This document shows positions 48,084-57,198 of a DNA stretch of 64,000 bases, piece after piece. The notes beneath the pieces were generated by a model. The model was not told the origin of the DNA and ran no database searches. It was given only the letters and a program-made list of their open reading frames with translations. Source of the DNA: DSNY01 sp040752195 (GTDB taxonomy: Bacteria; Pseudomonadota; Gammaproteobacteria; Burkholderiales; Burkholderiaceae_F); contig JBFMFC010000005.1 in assembly GCA_040752195.1 (NCBI GenBank), forward strand, positions 62,001 through 126,000, given 5' to 3'. The position numbers were made by a program, and so were the translations under genes. Each line of letters opens with the position of its first letter. Position 1 is the stretch's first letter.

Positions 48084-49505
48084 ATGGCCGCAGCACGCAC
48101 GCTTTACGACAAGCTCTGGGATGAACACGTCGTTCACGCAGAACCCGACGGCACGACCATCCTGTACATCGATCGGCACCTCGTCCACGAGGTGACGAGC
48201 CCGCAGGCGTACGAGGGGCTGCGCATCGCGGGCCGCAAGCCCTGGCGCGTGTCGTCGATCGTCGCGACCGCCGACCACAACACGCCGACGACCGATTGGG
48301 AGCGTGGGCTCGACGGGGTCACCGACCCGACGTCGCGCGAGCAGATCGTCACGCTCGACGCGAACATCCGCAAGTACGGCGCCGCCGCGTACTTCCCGTT
48401 CCTCGATCGGCGACAGGGCATCGTGCACGTGATCGGTCCCGAGCAGGGCGCCACGTTGCCCGGCATGACCGTCGTCTGCGGCGATTCGCATACGAGCACG
48501 CACGGGGCGCTGGGCGCGCTCGCCTTCGGCATTGGCACGTCCGAAGTCGAGCACGTGCTCGCCACACAGACGCTGCTCGCGAAAAAGGCGAAGAACATGC
48601 TGGTGCGCGTCGAGGGCGAACTGCCTGCAGGCGTCGCAGCGAAAGACGTGATCCTTGCCGTGATCGGCCGCATCGGTACGGCCGGCGGCACGGGGCACGC
48701 GATCGAGTTCGGCGGGTCGACCGTGCGCGCGCTGTCGATCGAAGCGCGAATGACTCTGTGCAACATGGCGATCGAAGCCGGCGCGCGCGCCGGTATGGTC
48801 GCGGTCGACGACAGGACGATCGACTACGTTCGCGGTCGGCCCTTTGCGCCGAGCGGCGCCGAGTGGGACGCGGCCGTTTCACACTGGAAGACACTGCGCT
48901 CGGATCCGGGCGCGCGTTTCGACAAGGTCGTCGAAGTCGACGCCACGGCGCTGAAACCGCAGGTGAGCTGGGGCACGTCGCCGGAAATGGTGACGTCGAT
49001 CGATGGCAGCGTGCCCGACCCGGGAAGGGAAACCGATCCGGTGCGGCGCGAAGGCATCGAGCGCGCGCTGCGGTACATGGGTCTGGCGCCGAACACGCCG
49101 ATCACGCGGATCTCGATCGACAAGGTCTTCATCGGCTCGTGCACGAATTCACGCATCGAGGACCTGCGCGCTGCGGCCAGCGTTGTGCGCGGCAGACGCG
49201 TTGCGGCCAACGTCAAGCTGGCCATGGTCGTTCCGGGGTCGGGGCTGGTCAAGCGGCAGGCGGAGGCGGAAGGGCTCGACCGCGTGTTCCGCGAGGCCGG
49301 CTTCGAGTGGCGCGAGCCCGGCTGCTCGATGTGCCTCGGCATGAACGCCGACCGGCTCGAACCCGGCGAGCGCTGTGCATCGACGTCGAACCGCAACTTC
49401 GAGGGGCGGCAGGGCGCCGGCGGACGCACGCACCTGGTCAGCCCCGCGATGGCGGCGGCGGCCGCCATCGCGGGGCATTTCGTCGATGTCCGATCGATTC
49501 ACTAG
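48084..49505 (+). CDS. leuC: 3-isopropylmalate dehydratase large subunit
   Basis: A 473-residue aconitase-family protein. Iron-sulfur cluster Cys residues lie in IGSCTNSRIEDL and in GCSMCLGMN; GDSHTSTHGALGALAFGIGTSEVEHVLATQTL and YFPFLDRRQGIVHVIGPEQG are further signatures. With LeuD it isomerises 2-isopropylmalate to 3-isopropylmalate. ATG 48084 matches the family start (TLYDKLWDEHVV); the open frame upstream from 48027 aligns with nothing known. It opens the leu operon, diverging from the dioxygenase gene. Confidence 0.97.
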   Translation: MAAARTLYDKLWDEHVVHAEPDGTTILYIDRHLVHEVTSPQAYEGLRIAGRKPWRVSSIVATADHNTPTTDWERGLDGVTDPTSREQIVTLDANIRKYGAAAYFPFLDRRQGIVHVIGPEQGATLPGMTVVCGDSHTSTHGALGALAFGIGTSEVEHVLATQTLLAKKAKNMLVRVEGELPAGVAAKDVILAVIGRIGTAGGTGHAIEFGGSTVRALSIEARMTLCNMAIEAGARAGMVAVDDRTIDYVRGRPFAPSGAEWDAAVSHWKTLRSDPGARFDKVVEVDATALKPQVSWGTSPEMVTSIDGSVPDPGRETDPVRREGIERALRYMGLAPNTPITRISIDKVFIGSCTNSRIEDLRAAASVVRGRRVAANVKLAMVVPGSGLVKRQAEAEGLDRVFREAGFEWREPGCSMCLGMNADRLEPGERCASTSNRNFEGRQGAGGRTHLVSPAMAAAAAIAGHFVDVRSIH

Positions 49506-49518
49506 AAGGAAGATCACG

Positions 49519-49716
49519 ATGAAAACGACCGTGAAAATCGCAGCCCTGTTTGGCGTCGCGTCGCTGCTGGCCGCGTGCAACACGATGGAAGGATTCGGCA
49601 AGGACCTGAAGGCCGCGGGCGACAAGATCTCGGGCAGCGCAAGCAAGGACACCAAAGAGGAGCCGAAGAAGACCACCGCTCCCGCACCGGCGCCTGCTCC
49701 GGCCAAGCGCTACTGA
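49519..49716 (+). CDS. Entericidin-like small lipoprotein inside the leu operon
   Basis: A 65-residue lipoprotein. The signal ends in the lipobox LLAAC (Cys20), then NTMEGFGKDLKAAGDKI, the short amphipathic segment of EcnA/EcnB-type proteins, and a Lys/Glu and Ala/Pro tail (APAPAPAPAKRY). A strong Shine-Dalgarno (AGAAGGA) precedes it. It lies between leuC (13 bases) and leuD (1 base), an arrangement I recall from other Burkholderiales. Entericidins are envelope lipoproteins of uncertain role; its link to leucine synthesis is unknown. Confidence 0.8.
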   Translation: MKTTVKIAALFGVASLLAACNTMEGFGKDLKAAGDKISGSASKDTKEEPKKTTAPAPAPAPAKRY

Positions 49717-49717
49717 G

Positions 49718-50368
49718 ATGACGCCATTCACGCAGCACACGGGACTGGTTGCGCCGCTGGACCGCGCGAACGTCGACACCGATCAGATCATCCCGAAGCA
49801 GTTCCTGAAGTCGATCCGGCGCACCGGTTTCGGCGCGAACCTGTTCGACGAGTGGCGCTATCTCGATCGCGGCGAACCCGGCATCGACAACAGCCGGCGC
49901 CCGCTGAATCCCGAGTTCGTGCTCAACCAGCCGCGTTATGGAGGCGCATCGATCCTGCTCGCGCGCCGCAACTTCGGCTGCGGATCGAGCCGCGAGCACG
50001 CGCCCTGGGCGATCGCCGAGTACGGCTTCCGGGCGTTGATCGCACCGAGTTTCGCCGACATCTTCTTCAACAACTGCTTCAAGAACGGCCTGTTGCCGAT
50101 CGTTCTCGACGAAGCGATCGTCGATGCGCTGTTCGGCGAAGTGCACGCGACGCCGGGCTACACGCTGGCGGTCGATCTCGCGGCCCAGACCGTGACCACG
50201 CCCGCGGGCCGCGTCATCCGTTTCGACGTCGACCCGTTCCGCAAGGAGTGCCTGCTCAACGGCTGGGACGACATCGACCTGACGCTGCGTCACGCCGACA
50301 AGATCCGCGCTTTCGAGACGGAACGCCTCAAACGCTATCCGTGGCTGGCCAAGCAGCCGGCGGTCTGA
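49718..50368 (+). CDS. leuD: 3-isopropylmalate dehydratase small subunit
   Basis: A 216-residue swivel-domain subunit of the LeuCD enzyme. LDRANVDTDQIIPKQFLKSI, ILLARRNFGCGSSREHAPWAI and ALIAPSFADIFFNNCFKNGLLPI are the family signatures. It starts one base after the small lipoprotein gene and is followed 8 bases later by leuB. Confidence 0.96.
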   Translation: MTPFTQHTGLVAPLDRANVDTDQIIPKQFLKSIRRTGFGANLFDEWRYLDRGEPGIDNSRRPLNPEFVLNQPRYGGASILLARRNFGCGSSREHAPWAIAEYGFRALIAPSFADIFFNNCFKNGLLPIVLDEAIVDALFGEVHATPGYTLAVDLAAQTVTTPAGRVIRFDVDPFRKECLLNGWDDIDLTLRHADKIRAFETERLKRYPWLAKQPAV

Positions 50369-50376
50369 GGTTCGCG

Positions 50377-51441
50377 ATGAAAGTTGCCGTGTTGGCCGGC
50401 GACGGCATCGGCCCCGAGATCGTCGCGGAAGCCCTCAAGGTGCTCGATCGGCTCGCTCGCGACGGGCTGAAGTTCGAGTTCGAGCACGCCCTGGTCGGCG
50501 GCGCGGCTGTCGACGCGCACGGGGATCCGCTTCCTGCCGCGACGCTGGAGACGGCCCGCCGCGCCGACGCGGTGCTGTTCGGTGCGGTCGGCGGGCCCAA
50601 GTACGACGCGCTGCCGCGCGCGCAGCGGCCCGAGCAGGGACTGCTTCGATTGCGCAAGTCGCTCGGCCTGTTCGCCAACCTGCGGCCCGCAGTGATCTAC
50701 CCGGAGCTCGCCGCCGCTTCGACGCTGAAGCCCGAGGTCGTCGCGGGACTCGATTTGCTGATTGTGCGCGAACTGACCGGCGACATCTACTTCGGGCAGC
50801 CGCGCGGCATCCGCCGGCTCGACAACGGCGAGCGCGAGGGCTTCGACACAATGCGCTACAGCGAAAGCGAGATCCGACGCATCGCGCACGTGGCGTTCCG
50901 CGCTGCGCGCAAGCGTCAGCGCCGACTCTGCTCGGTCGACAAGGCGAACGTACTCGAGACGACACAGCTGTGGCGCGAAGTGGTGACCGAGGTCGGCCGC
51001 GAGTATCCGGATGTCGAGCTGACGCACATGTACGTCGACAACGCGGCGATGCAACTGCTGAGGAACCCCAGGCAGTTCGATGTCATCGTCACCGGAAACA
51101 TGTTCGGCGATATCCTGTCGGACGAGGCGTCGATGCTGACCGGCTCGATCGGCATGCTGCCGTCGGCCTCGCTCGACGCCGACGGCAAGGGGCTGTACGA
51201 GCCGATCCACGGCTCGGCGCCGGACATCGCCGGCAAGGGCGTGGCCAATCCGCTGGCGACGATCCTGTCGGCGGCGATGATGCTGCGCTACAGCTTCGAA
51301 CAGGAAGCGGCCGCGCGGCGCATCGAAGCGGCGGTCTCGAAAGTCCTGGCGCAGGGGCTGCGCACGGCGGACATCGCGCTGCCGGGCGAGGCGAGCGTCG
51401 GGACCAGGCAAATGGGCGACGCAGTCGTAAGCGCGCTGTAA
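50377..51441 (+). CDS. leuB: 3-isopropylmalate dehydrogenase
   Basis: A 354-residue NAD-dependent decarboxylating dehydrogenase. LAGDGIGPEIVAEALKVL, RELTGDIYFGQPRG, VDKANVLETTQLWREVV and TGNMFGDILSDEASMLTGSIGMLPSASL are the family signatures. It produces 2-oxoisocaproate in leucine synthesis. ATG 50377 follows leuD closely; asd follows after 41 bases. Confidence 0.97.
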   Translation: MKVAVLAGDGIGPEIVAEALKVLDRLARDGLKFEFEHALVGGAAVDAHGDPLPAATLETARRADAVLFGAVGGPKYDALPRAQRPEQGLLRLRKSLGLFANLRPAVIYPELAAASTLKPEVVAGLDLLIVRELTGDIYFGQPRGIRRLDNGEREGFDTMRYSESEIRRIAHVAFRAARKRQRRLCSVDKANVLETTQLWREVVTEVGREYPDVELTHMYVDNAAMQLLRNPRQFDVIVTGNMFGDILSDEASMLTGSIGMLPSASLDADGKGLYEPIHGSAPDIAGKGVANPLATILSAAMMLRYSFEQEAAARRIEAAVSKVLAQGLRTADIALPGEASVGTRQMGDAVVSAL

Positions 51442-51482
51442 GCCCGTGCGTTGAGGATGCACCGGTTGATCAAGAGGCACCC

Positions 51483-52610
51483 ATGAAAGTCGGCATCGTC
51501 GGTTGGCGCGGCATGGTGGGCTCCGTGCTGATGGAGCGCATGAGCGCGGAGCGGGACTTCGACCTGATCGACTCGGTGTTCTTCAGCACATCGAGTGCGG
51601 GCGGCGCGGCGCCGAAGGTCGCGCGCGCGGCGCCAACGCTGCACGACGCGACCGACATCGAGGCGCTGAAGCGCTGCGATGCGATCCTCACCTGCCAGGG
51701 CGGCGACTACACGAACGACGTGTATCCGAAGCTGCGCGCGGCAGGCTGGAACGGCTACTGGATCGACGCCGCCTCGGCGCTGCGGATGAAGGACGACGCG
51801 GTCATCGTTCTGGATCCGGTCAATCTGCCGGTGATCAAGAGCGCGCTGGCGAAGGGCGTCCGGAACTACATCGGCGGCAACTGCACGGTCAGCCTGATGC
51901 TGCTGGCGATCGACGGCCTGCTGAAGGCGGATCTGGTCGAGTGGGTCGCGGCGATGACCTATCAGGCCGCGTCGGGCGCCGGCGCGCAGAACATGCGCGA
52001 GCTGATCGCGCAGATGGGTCACGTGCACGCGTCGGTCAGCGACTTGCTGGCGGATCCGCAGTCGGCGATCCTCGAGATCGATCGCAAGGTGTCGGAGGCA
52101 TTGCGATCGGACGGTTTGCCGAAGGAGAACTTCGGAGTTCCACTCGCCGGCAGCCTGATCGCGTGGATCGACAAGGATCTCGGCAACGGTGTCAGCCGCG
52201 AAGAATGGAAAGGCGGCGCCGAAGCGAACAAGATCCTCGGCAAACCGGCGATGGGCGCGCCCGGTTCGCTGATCGTCGAAGGGATCTGCGTGCGCGTCGG
52301 TGCGATGCGCTGCCACAGCCAGGCGCTGACGATCAAGCTGAAGAAAGACCTGCCGCTCGCCGATATCGAGAAGCTGATCGCCGGTGCAAACCGCTGGGTC
52401 AAGCTGGTCCCCAACAATCGGGAGGACAGCGTTCGCGAGCTGTCGCCGGCGAGCGTCAGCGGCACGATGGACATTCCGATCGGCCGGCTGCGCAAGCTCG
52501 CGATGGGCGGGCAGTACCTTTCCGCATTCACCGTCGGCGATCAGTTGCTCTGGGGCGCGGCCGAGCCCTTGCGCCGCATGCTGCGCATCCTGCTGAACAA
52601 GCTCGACTAG
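51483..52610 (+). CDS. asd: Aspartate-semialdehyde dehydrogenase
   Basis: A 375-residue Asd. The NADP motif is GWRGMVGSVLM, the catalytic Cys is C134 in GGNCTVSLMLL, and MTYQAASGAGAQNMRELIAQMG and AMRCHSQALTIKL are typical. It reduces aspartyl phosphate to the semialdehyde for lysine, threonine, methionine and cell-wall diaminopimelate. It sits between leuB and fimV as in many Burkholderiales. Confidence 0.97.
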   Translation: MKVGIVGWRGMVGSVLMERMSAERDFDLIDSVFFSTSSAGGAAPKVARAAPTLHDATDIEALKRCDAILTCQGGDYTNDVYPKLRAAGWNGYWIDAASALRMKDDAVIVLDPVNLPVIKSALAKGVRNYIGGNCTVSLMLLAIDGLLKADLVEWVAAMTYQAASGAGAQNMRELIAQMGHVHASVSDLLADPQSAILEIDRKVSEALRSDGLPKENFGVPLAGSLIAWIDKDLGNGVSREEWKGGAEANKILGKPAMGAPGSLIVEGICVRVGAMRCHSQALTIKLKKDLPLADIEKLIAGANRWVKLVPNNREDSVRELSPASVSGTMDIPIGRLRKLAMGGQYLSAFTVGDQLLWGAAEPLRRMLRILLNKLD

Positions 52611-52640
52611 CGCAGCGCGCCGAGCGTGGCGCCTCGAATT

Positions 52641-52693
52641 GTCACGGTTTCGCGTGACTTACTGCTCTTTCTAAGCTTGCAGGCGTAAGTCAC
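52641..52693 (+). promoter_or_regulatory. Nested inverted repeats upstream of fimV
   Basis: GTCACG (52641-52646) pairs with CGTGAC (52653-52658), and GTGACTTAC (52654-52662) is an exact complement of GTAAGTCAC (52685-52693). The two pairings share bases and exclude each other. They lie between asd and fimV; a structured leader or dimeric-regulator site is possible. Confidence 0.45.
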
Positions 52694-52740
52694 TGATGTT
52701 ATTTTCGAAATCCGGAATCACCGCCTTAGAGGGGGCGCCC

Positions 52741-55714
52741 GTGCCATCCCATAACCACAAGCGAACACCGGCTCGGTACGCGATTGCCTTGGCCATCGGC
52801 CTCGCGTTTGCCACGCCAGCCGCGTACGCGGCCGGGCTCGGTCGATTGACGGTTCAATCGGCTCTGGGTCAACCGCTGCGCGCCGAAGTCGAGGTCACAT
52901 CGGTTACGCGGGAGGAAGCGGGCTCGCTCGCGGTGCGGCTCGCCTCGCAGAGCGCCTTCCGCCAAGCGAATCTCGAATTCAACCCCGCGCTGTCGGCGCT
53001 GCGTTTCGATATCGATCGTCGCGGCGAGAACAACTTCGTCGTCCGCATCAGCTCGCTGAATCCGATCAACGAGCCCTATCTCGACTTACTGCTCGAACTG
53101 ACCTGGGCCACCGGCCGCGTGCTGCGCGAATACACGGTGCTGCTCGATCCGCCCGCGTTGCGCGCTGCGCCCGACGTGATGGCGCCCGTCACGACCGCGC
53201 GGCCGGCTGCGCCGACGCCGTTGCCGGCGCCTGCGCCGACGCCTGCGCCCGTGGCGGCGGCACCGGAGCCGGCGCCTGTTCCGGCGCCGACGCCCGCACC
53301 GGCGGCGCCCGCCGCTGCCACGCCCGCGCCCGCGCCCGCGGCGGCAGCCGCGGCACCAGTCGAGACCTACACGGTGAAGGCGGGCGACACCCTCGGCAAG
53401 ATCGCAAGACAGAACAAGCCGGCGAACGTGTCGCTCGACCAGATGCTGGTCGCGCTGTTCCGCGCCAATCCGAACGCGTTCGTCGCGAACAACATGAACC
53501 GCCTGTTGGCCGGCCGCACGCTGACCATTCCGGACGCGACGGAAGCCGAGGCGATCTCGGCGAGCGACGCGCGTCAGGAGGTCGCCGCTCACAGCGCCGA
53601 CTTCGCGCAATACAAGAGCCGGCTTGCCCAGGCGGCGGCCACCGCGCCGGTCGCGGCTGCGCCCGCGCCTGCTGCCGCTGCGCAAGGACGCGTGACGACG
53701 AAGGTGGAAGACAAGGCCGCCCCAGCGCCGGCCGGCGACCAGTTGAAGATCGCCAAAGCGGAGCCCGCCGCATCTGCGGCCGGCGCTGCGGCGACCAAGG
53801 CGAAGGATGAGGAGATCGCCCGCCAGCGTGCGCTGAGAGAACAGGAAGAACGCGCCGCCGAGTTGAAGAAGGCCAACGAAGCGCTGAAGAAAGCGCTTGA
53901 ACTGCAGAGCAAGGCCGGCGCGCAGGTCCAGAAGCAGGCCGAAGCCAAGAAGGCGGAACCTGCGCCGGCGCCGCAAGCGGCGGCACCTGCGCCTGCAGCG
54001 CAGCCCGCGAAGGCGGAGCCGCCGAAGACGGAGGTCGCNNNNNNNNNNGAAGGCGGAAGCGCCCAAGGTCGAAGCGCCCAAGGCAGAGGCACCCAAGGCA
54101 GAGGCACCCAAGGTCGAAGCGCCCAAGGCGGAGGCGAAGAAGGCACTCCCGCCGCCGCCCGCGCAGGAGACCGGCTTCCTCGAGGGACTGTTCCGCGATA
54201 CGACCACGCTGGTCGCGCTCGGCGGGCTTGTCGCACTGCTGCTCGCATTGTTGGGGCTGAACGTCTACCGCCGCCGCAAGGTCGAGAAGGGCGAGGAGTT
54301 CAAGGCGACCGGCGAAGGGCTGCGCGCCAATTCGCTTTTCGGCGCCACAGGGGGACGCAGCGTCGATACCGGTGCGACCAGCACGTTCAATTCGAGCTTC
54401 ATCCCGGCTGCCTCGCAACTGGACTCCAACGAAGTCGATCCGGTGGCCGAGGCCGACGTCTACATCGCCTACGGCCGCGAGGAGCAGGCCGAGGACATCC
54501 TGAAGGAGGCCTTGCGCCTGCAGCCGGACCGGCATGCCGTCCGCGTCAAGCTGCTCGAGATCTATTCGAGGCGTGGCGACAAGGCGTCGTTCAACGCGGT
54601 GGTCCAGGAGCTGCGCGAGCGCACGGGCGGCGTCGGCGAAGAGTGGGAGCGTGCCGTCAAGCTGGGCCGCTCGCTCGATCCGTCCAACCCGCTGTTTGCG
54701 GGAGCTTCGGCCGAAGCCGCCGCGCGCGGCCCGACGACCGAGCTTCGGCTGAATCCGAGCACCAAGGGCCCGCGTCCGGCCACGCTCGGCGCCACCTTCG
54801 GAGCCGCTGCGCCACACGAACCGGCACCGGATCTGGGCGGGGCGCCGTCGCAGGGAACGGCAGCGAGCGTGACCTCGCGCTTCGTCCCCGATACGAAGAT
54901 GACGGCCGACACCGCGATGCAGCTCGATTCGCGGATGACGGCCGACACGGCGATGACGCCGTCGAATACCGCGCAGCCCGACACGAAGTTCGAAGCGACG
55001 CTGCCGCTGGAGGAACCGTCCGCGCCAGCGGCACCGGCCGCACGCGCCGGAGCAGGCGACCCGCTCGGCGCAACCACCGCGGGAGCGATCGACTTCGGCT
55101 CGCTCGATTTCGATCTCGGCGCGACCAAGGCGCCGCAGATTCCGACACCTGCGCCGGCCGCTGCACCGAAGCCGGCACCTGCGCCCGCGGTCGCGAAAGC
55201 GCCCGAGTTCGACATCAGTTTCCCGTCGACCGGGGTGCCGGGCGGACAGCCAACCACGACGGGCGCCCGTCAGGCGATTCCAGATGTCGATTTGAATCTG
55301 CCCGGCCGCGCCCCGGCGCCTGCGCCGGCGTTCTCGCAGTTCGCAGCGCCGTCCTCGAGCGCAGCCGCCTCGGCGCTCGAGGAGGCCCTGTCGCGGCCGA
55401 CCTTGCTCGGCGAGGTCGGCGCGCTGCCTGACGAGCAGGCACCGCGCCTCACGTCGAACACCGACCAAGCGACGGTCCCGCTGATCGACTTCGACCTGAC
55501 CGGTTCCGACGTCGAGATCGGCGGTCGCCGTACCGAGACGCAGGCGGGCAGCCCGCTCGCGGCGCAGATGGCGACCAAGCTCGATCTGGCGCGGGGCTAC
55601 ATCGACCTCGGGGTGAAAGACGGCGCGCGCGAACTGCTCGAGGAAGTGATGCGCGACGGCACGCGCGAGCAGCGGCAGTCCGCGGTCGAGCTGCTCAAGC
55701 AGGTCGACGCCTAA
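52741..55714 (+). CDS. fimV: FimV-like peptidoglycan-binding polar hub protein (interrupted by an assembly gap)
   Basis: A large FimV protein. It has a signal peptide (about 30 residues, ending AAYA), the conserved N-terminal domain AGLGRLTVQSALGQPLRAEV, a Pro/Ala linker, a LysM domain (ETYTVKAGDTLGKIARQ), a charged coiled region, a repeat of E-A-P-K-V/A units, one membrane helix (LVALGGLVALLLALLGLNVY), and the cytoplasmic acidic part ending in the FimV C-terminal TPR motif (KLDLARGYIDLGVKDGARELLEEV). It organises type IV pili and polarity. GTG 52741 is chosen for its AGAGGGGG site 5 bases upstream; ATG 52696 is an alternative. Ten Ns (54039-54048) shift the literal frame by one. Confidence 0.9.
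54039..54048. other. Assembly gap (10 Ns) inside the fimV repeat
   Basis: Ten undetermined bases mark a scaffold gap. Upstream coding is in frame 1 and downstream coding in frame 2, so the nominal length of 10 is wrong: the real gap must be a multiple of 3 for the gene to be intact. The flanking EAPKV/A repeat of 15-base units explains why assembly broke here. Confidence 0.95.
54056..54130 (+). repeat. 15-base tandem repeat in fimV encoding E-A-P-K-V/A
   Basis: About five near-identical 15-base units encode repeated EAPKV or EAPKA just after the gap. Units differ at a few third-codon positions (GTC/GCA/GCG, GAA/GAG). Copy number is probably underestimated because the gap interrupts the array. 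Confidence 0.75.
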
Positions 55715-55732
55715 CCCGTCGACTCCGCAACC

Positions 55733-55764
55733 GCCGGCACGCCCCGCGTGCCGGCTTTGTTTTT
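55733..55764 (+). terminator. Rho-independent terminator after fimV, immediately before truA
   Basis: A 10-bp perfect stem (55733-55742 with 55746-55755) around a CCC loop is followed by TTTGTTTTT. It lies 18 bases after the fimV stop and ends only 10 bases before the truA ATG, so truA depends on readthrough or on a start site inside this short interval. Confidence 0.85.
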
Positions 55765-55774
55765 GGTCGTCGCG

Positions 55775-56557
55775 ATGCGACTTGCGCTGGGGCTCGAATA
55801 CGACGGCAGCGCATTCACCGGCTGGCAGACGCAACCCAGCGGCACGGGCGTGCAGGATGCGCTCGAGCGTGCGCTCGAAGCCTTCGCGACGCATCCGATC
55901 CGAACGATCTGCGCCGGCCGCACCGACGCCGGCGTGCACGCGACGTATCAGGTGGTCCACTTCGACACCGAGGTCGATCGCCCGCTGCCGTCTTGGGTGC
56001 GCGGCGTCAACCGCTGGCTGCCGCGGGAAGCCGCAGTGCGCTGGGCGATGCGCGTGCCCGACGACTTCCACGCGCGCTTCGGCGCCACCGCGCGCCGCTA
56101 CGACTACTGGCTGCTGAACGATGCGGTTCGCTCGCCGCTGGCCGAACGTAGGGTCGGCTGGGTCTATCGTCCGCTCGATGTCGAGGCGATGCGCGCCGGC
56201 GCGAGGCATCTGATCGGAACACACGACTTTTCGTCGTTCCGTGCTGCCGAGTGCCAGGCGGCTTCACCGGTGCGCGAACTGCGCGAGCTCGACGTCGAGC
56301 GCTTCGGGCGCCTGATCCGCATCCGCGCCGTTGCCAGCGCGTTCCTGCACCACATGGTGCGAAACCTGGTCGGCACACTGGTCTACGTGGGCTTGGGACG
56401 GCAGCCCCCGGCATGGGTGCGCGAAGTCGTGCAGGCGCGCGACCGCAAGGCCGCGGCGCCGACCTTCGCGGCCGAAGGGCTGTACCTGACACACGTTCAG
56501 TACGATCCGATCCTCGCGCTGCCGGCTCCCGTCGACGCGATACCCTTGCTCGGATGA
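55775..56557 (+). CDS. truA: tRNA pseudouridine(38-40) synthase TruA
   Basis: A 260-residue TruA. The catalytic Asp sits in CAGRTDAGVHATYQVVHFDT; LGLEYDGSAFTGWQTQPSG and FLHHMVRNLVGTLVYVGLG are further signatures. It makes pseudouridine at positions 38-40 of the tRNA anticodon arm. ATG 55775 is preferred to GTG 55748, which lies inside the terminator stem. No Shine-Dalgarno is visible. The stop overlaps the trpF start. Confidence 0.96.
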   Translation: MRLALGLEYDGSAFTGWQTQPSGTGVQDALERALEAFATHPIRTICAGRTDAGVHATYQVVHFDTEVDRPLPSWVRGVNRWLPREAAVRWAMRVPDDFHARFGATARRYDYWLLNDAVRSPLAERRVGWVYRPLDVEAMRAGARHLIGTHDFSSFRAAECQAASPVRELRELDVERFGRLIRIRAVASAFLHHMVRNLVGTLVYVGLGRQPPAWVREVVQARDRKAAAPTFAAEGLYLTHVQYDPILALPAPVDAIPLLG

Positions 56558-57198
56558 ACCGCACACGGATCAAGATCTGCGGCCTGACACGCGCGGCGGA
56601 TGTCGCCGACGCGGTGGCGCTGGGTGCGGACGCGCTCGGCTTCGTTCGCTATCGCGGCAGCCCCCGCTACGTGGAGCCAGAGCGGCTGGTGTCGCTGCTG
56701 CGCGAAGTGCCGGCCTTCGTCACACCCGTGCTGCTGTTCGTCAACGCGCCCGAGCCCGAGATTCGGGCCGCGCTCGATTTGGCGCCGAATGCGCTCCTGC
56801 AGTTTCACGGCGACGAAAGCGAGCCGGACTGCGCGCGCTTTGGCCGTCCGTATGTGCGCGCGGTGCGAATGGCCGAGGGTGTCGATTTGTTAGACTGCGC
56901 GGCCGCTTTCGCCAGTGCAGTGGCGCTGCTGGCGGATGCGCCGGCCGATGGCTACGGTGGCGGCGGCGCTGCGTTCGACTGGTCGCGGCTGCCCCCGCCG
57001 GCGGCGAGGAGCAAGCCGCTCGTCCTGGCGGGGGGATTGAACGCCGACAACGTCGCACGCGCAGTGAAGGCCGTGCGTCCGTACGCGGTCGACGTGGCGA
57101 GCGGGGTCGAGGACGCGCCCGGGGTCAAGAGCGCAGAGAAGTTGAAGCGGTTCTTCGCCGCGGTGCGTGCGGCGGATGCTGAGCTGAATCCGATATGA
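56554..57198 (+). CDS. trpF: Phosphoribosylanthranilate isomerase
   Basis: A 214-residue TrpF TIM barrel. The catalytic Cys is in RIKICGLTRAADV; NALLQFHGDES, FDWSRLP, LVLAGGLNADNV and AVDVASGVEDAPGVKS are the family motifs. It performs the Amadori step of tryptophan synthesis. Overlaps truA and trpB by 4 bases each. trpE, G, D and C are not in the window; in Betaproteobacteria they form a separate operon. Confidence 0.96.
   Translation: MNRTRIKICGLTRAADVADAVALGADALGFVRYRGSPRYVEPERLVSLLREVPAFVTPVLLFVNAPEPEIRAALDLAPNALLQFHGDESEPDCARFGRPYVRAVRMAEGVDLLDCAAAFASAVALLADAPADGYGGGGAAFDWSRLPPPAARSKPLVLAGGLNADNVARAVKAVRPYAVDVASGVEDAPGVKSAEKLKRFFAAVRAADAELNPI

Noticed and set aside
53189..56224. A 1011-codon minus-strand open frame opposite fimV and truA
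   Set aside because: It crosses the N gap and gives low-complexity Arg-rich sequence; the plus strand carries well-supported fimV and truA.
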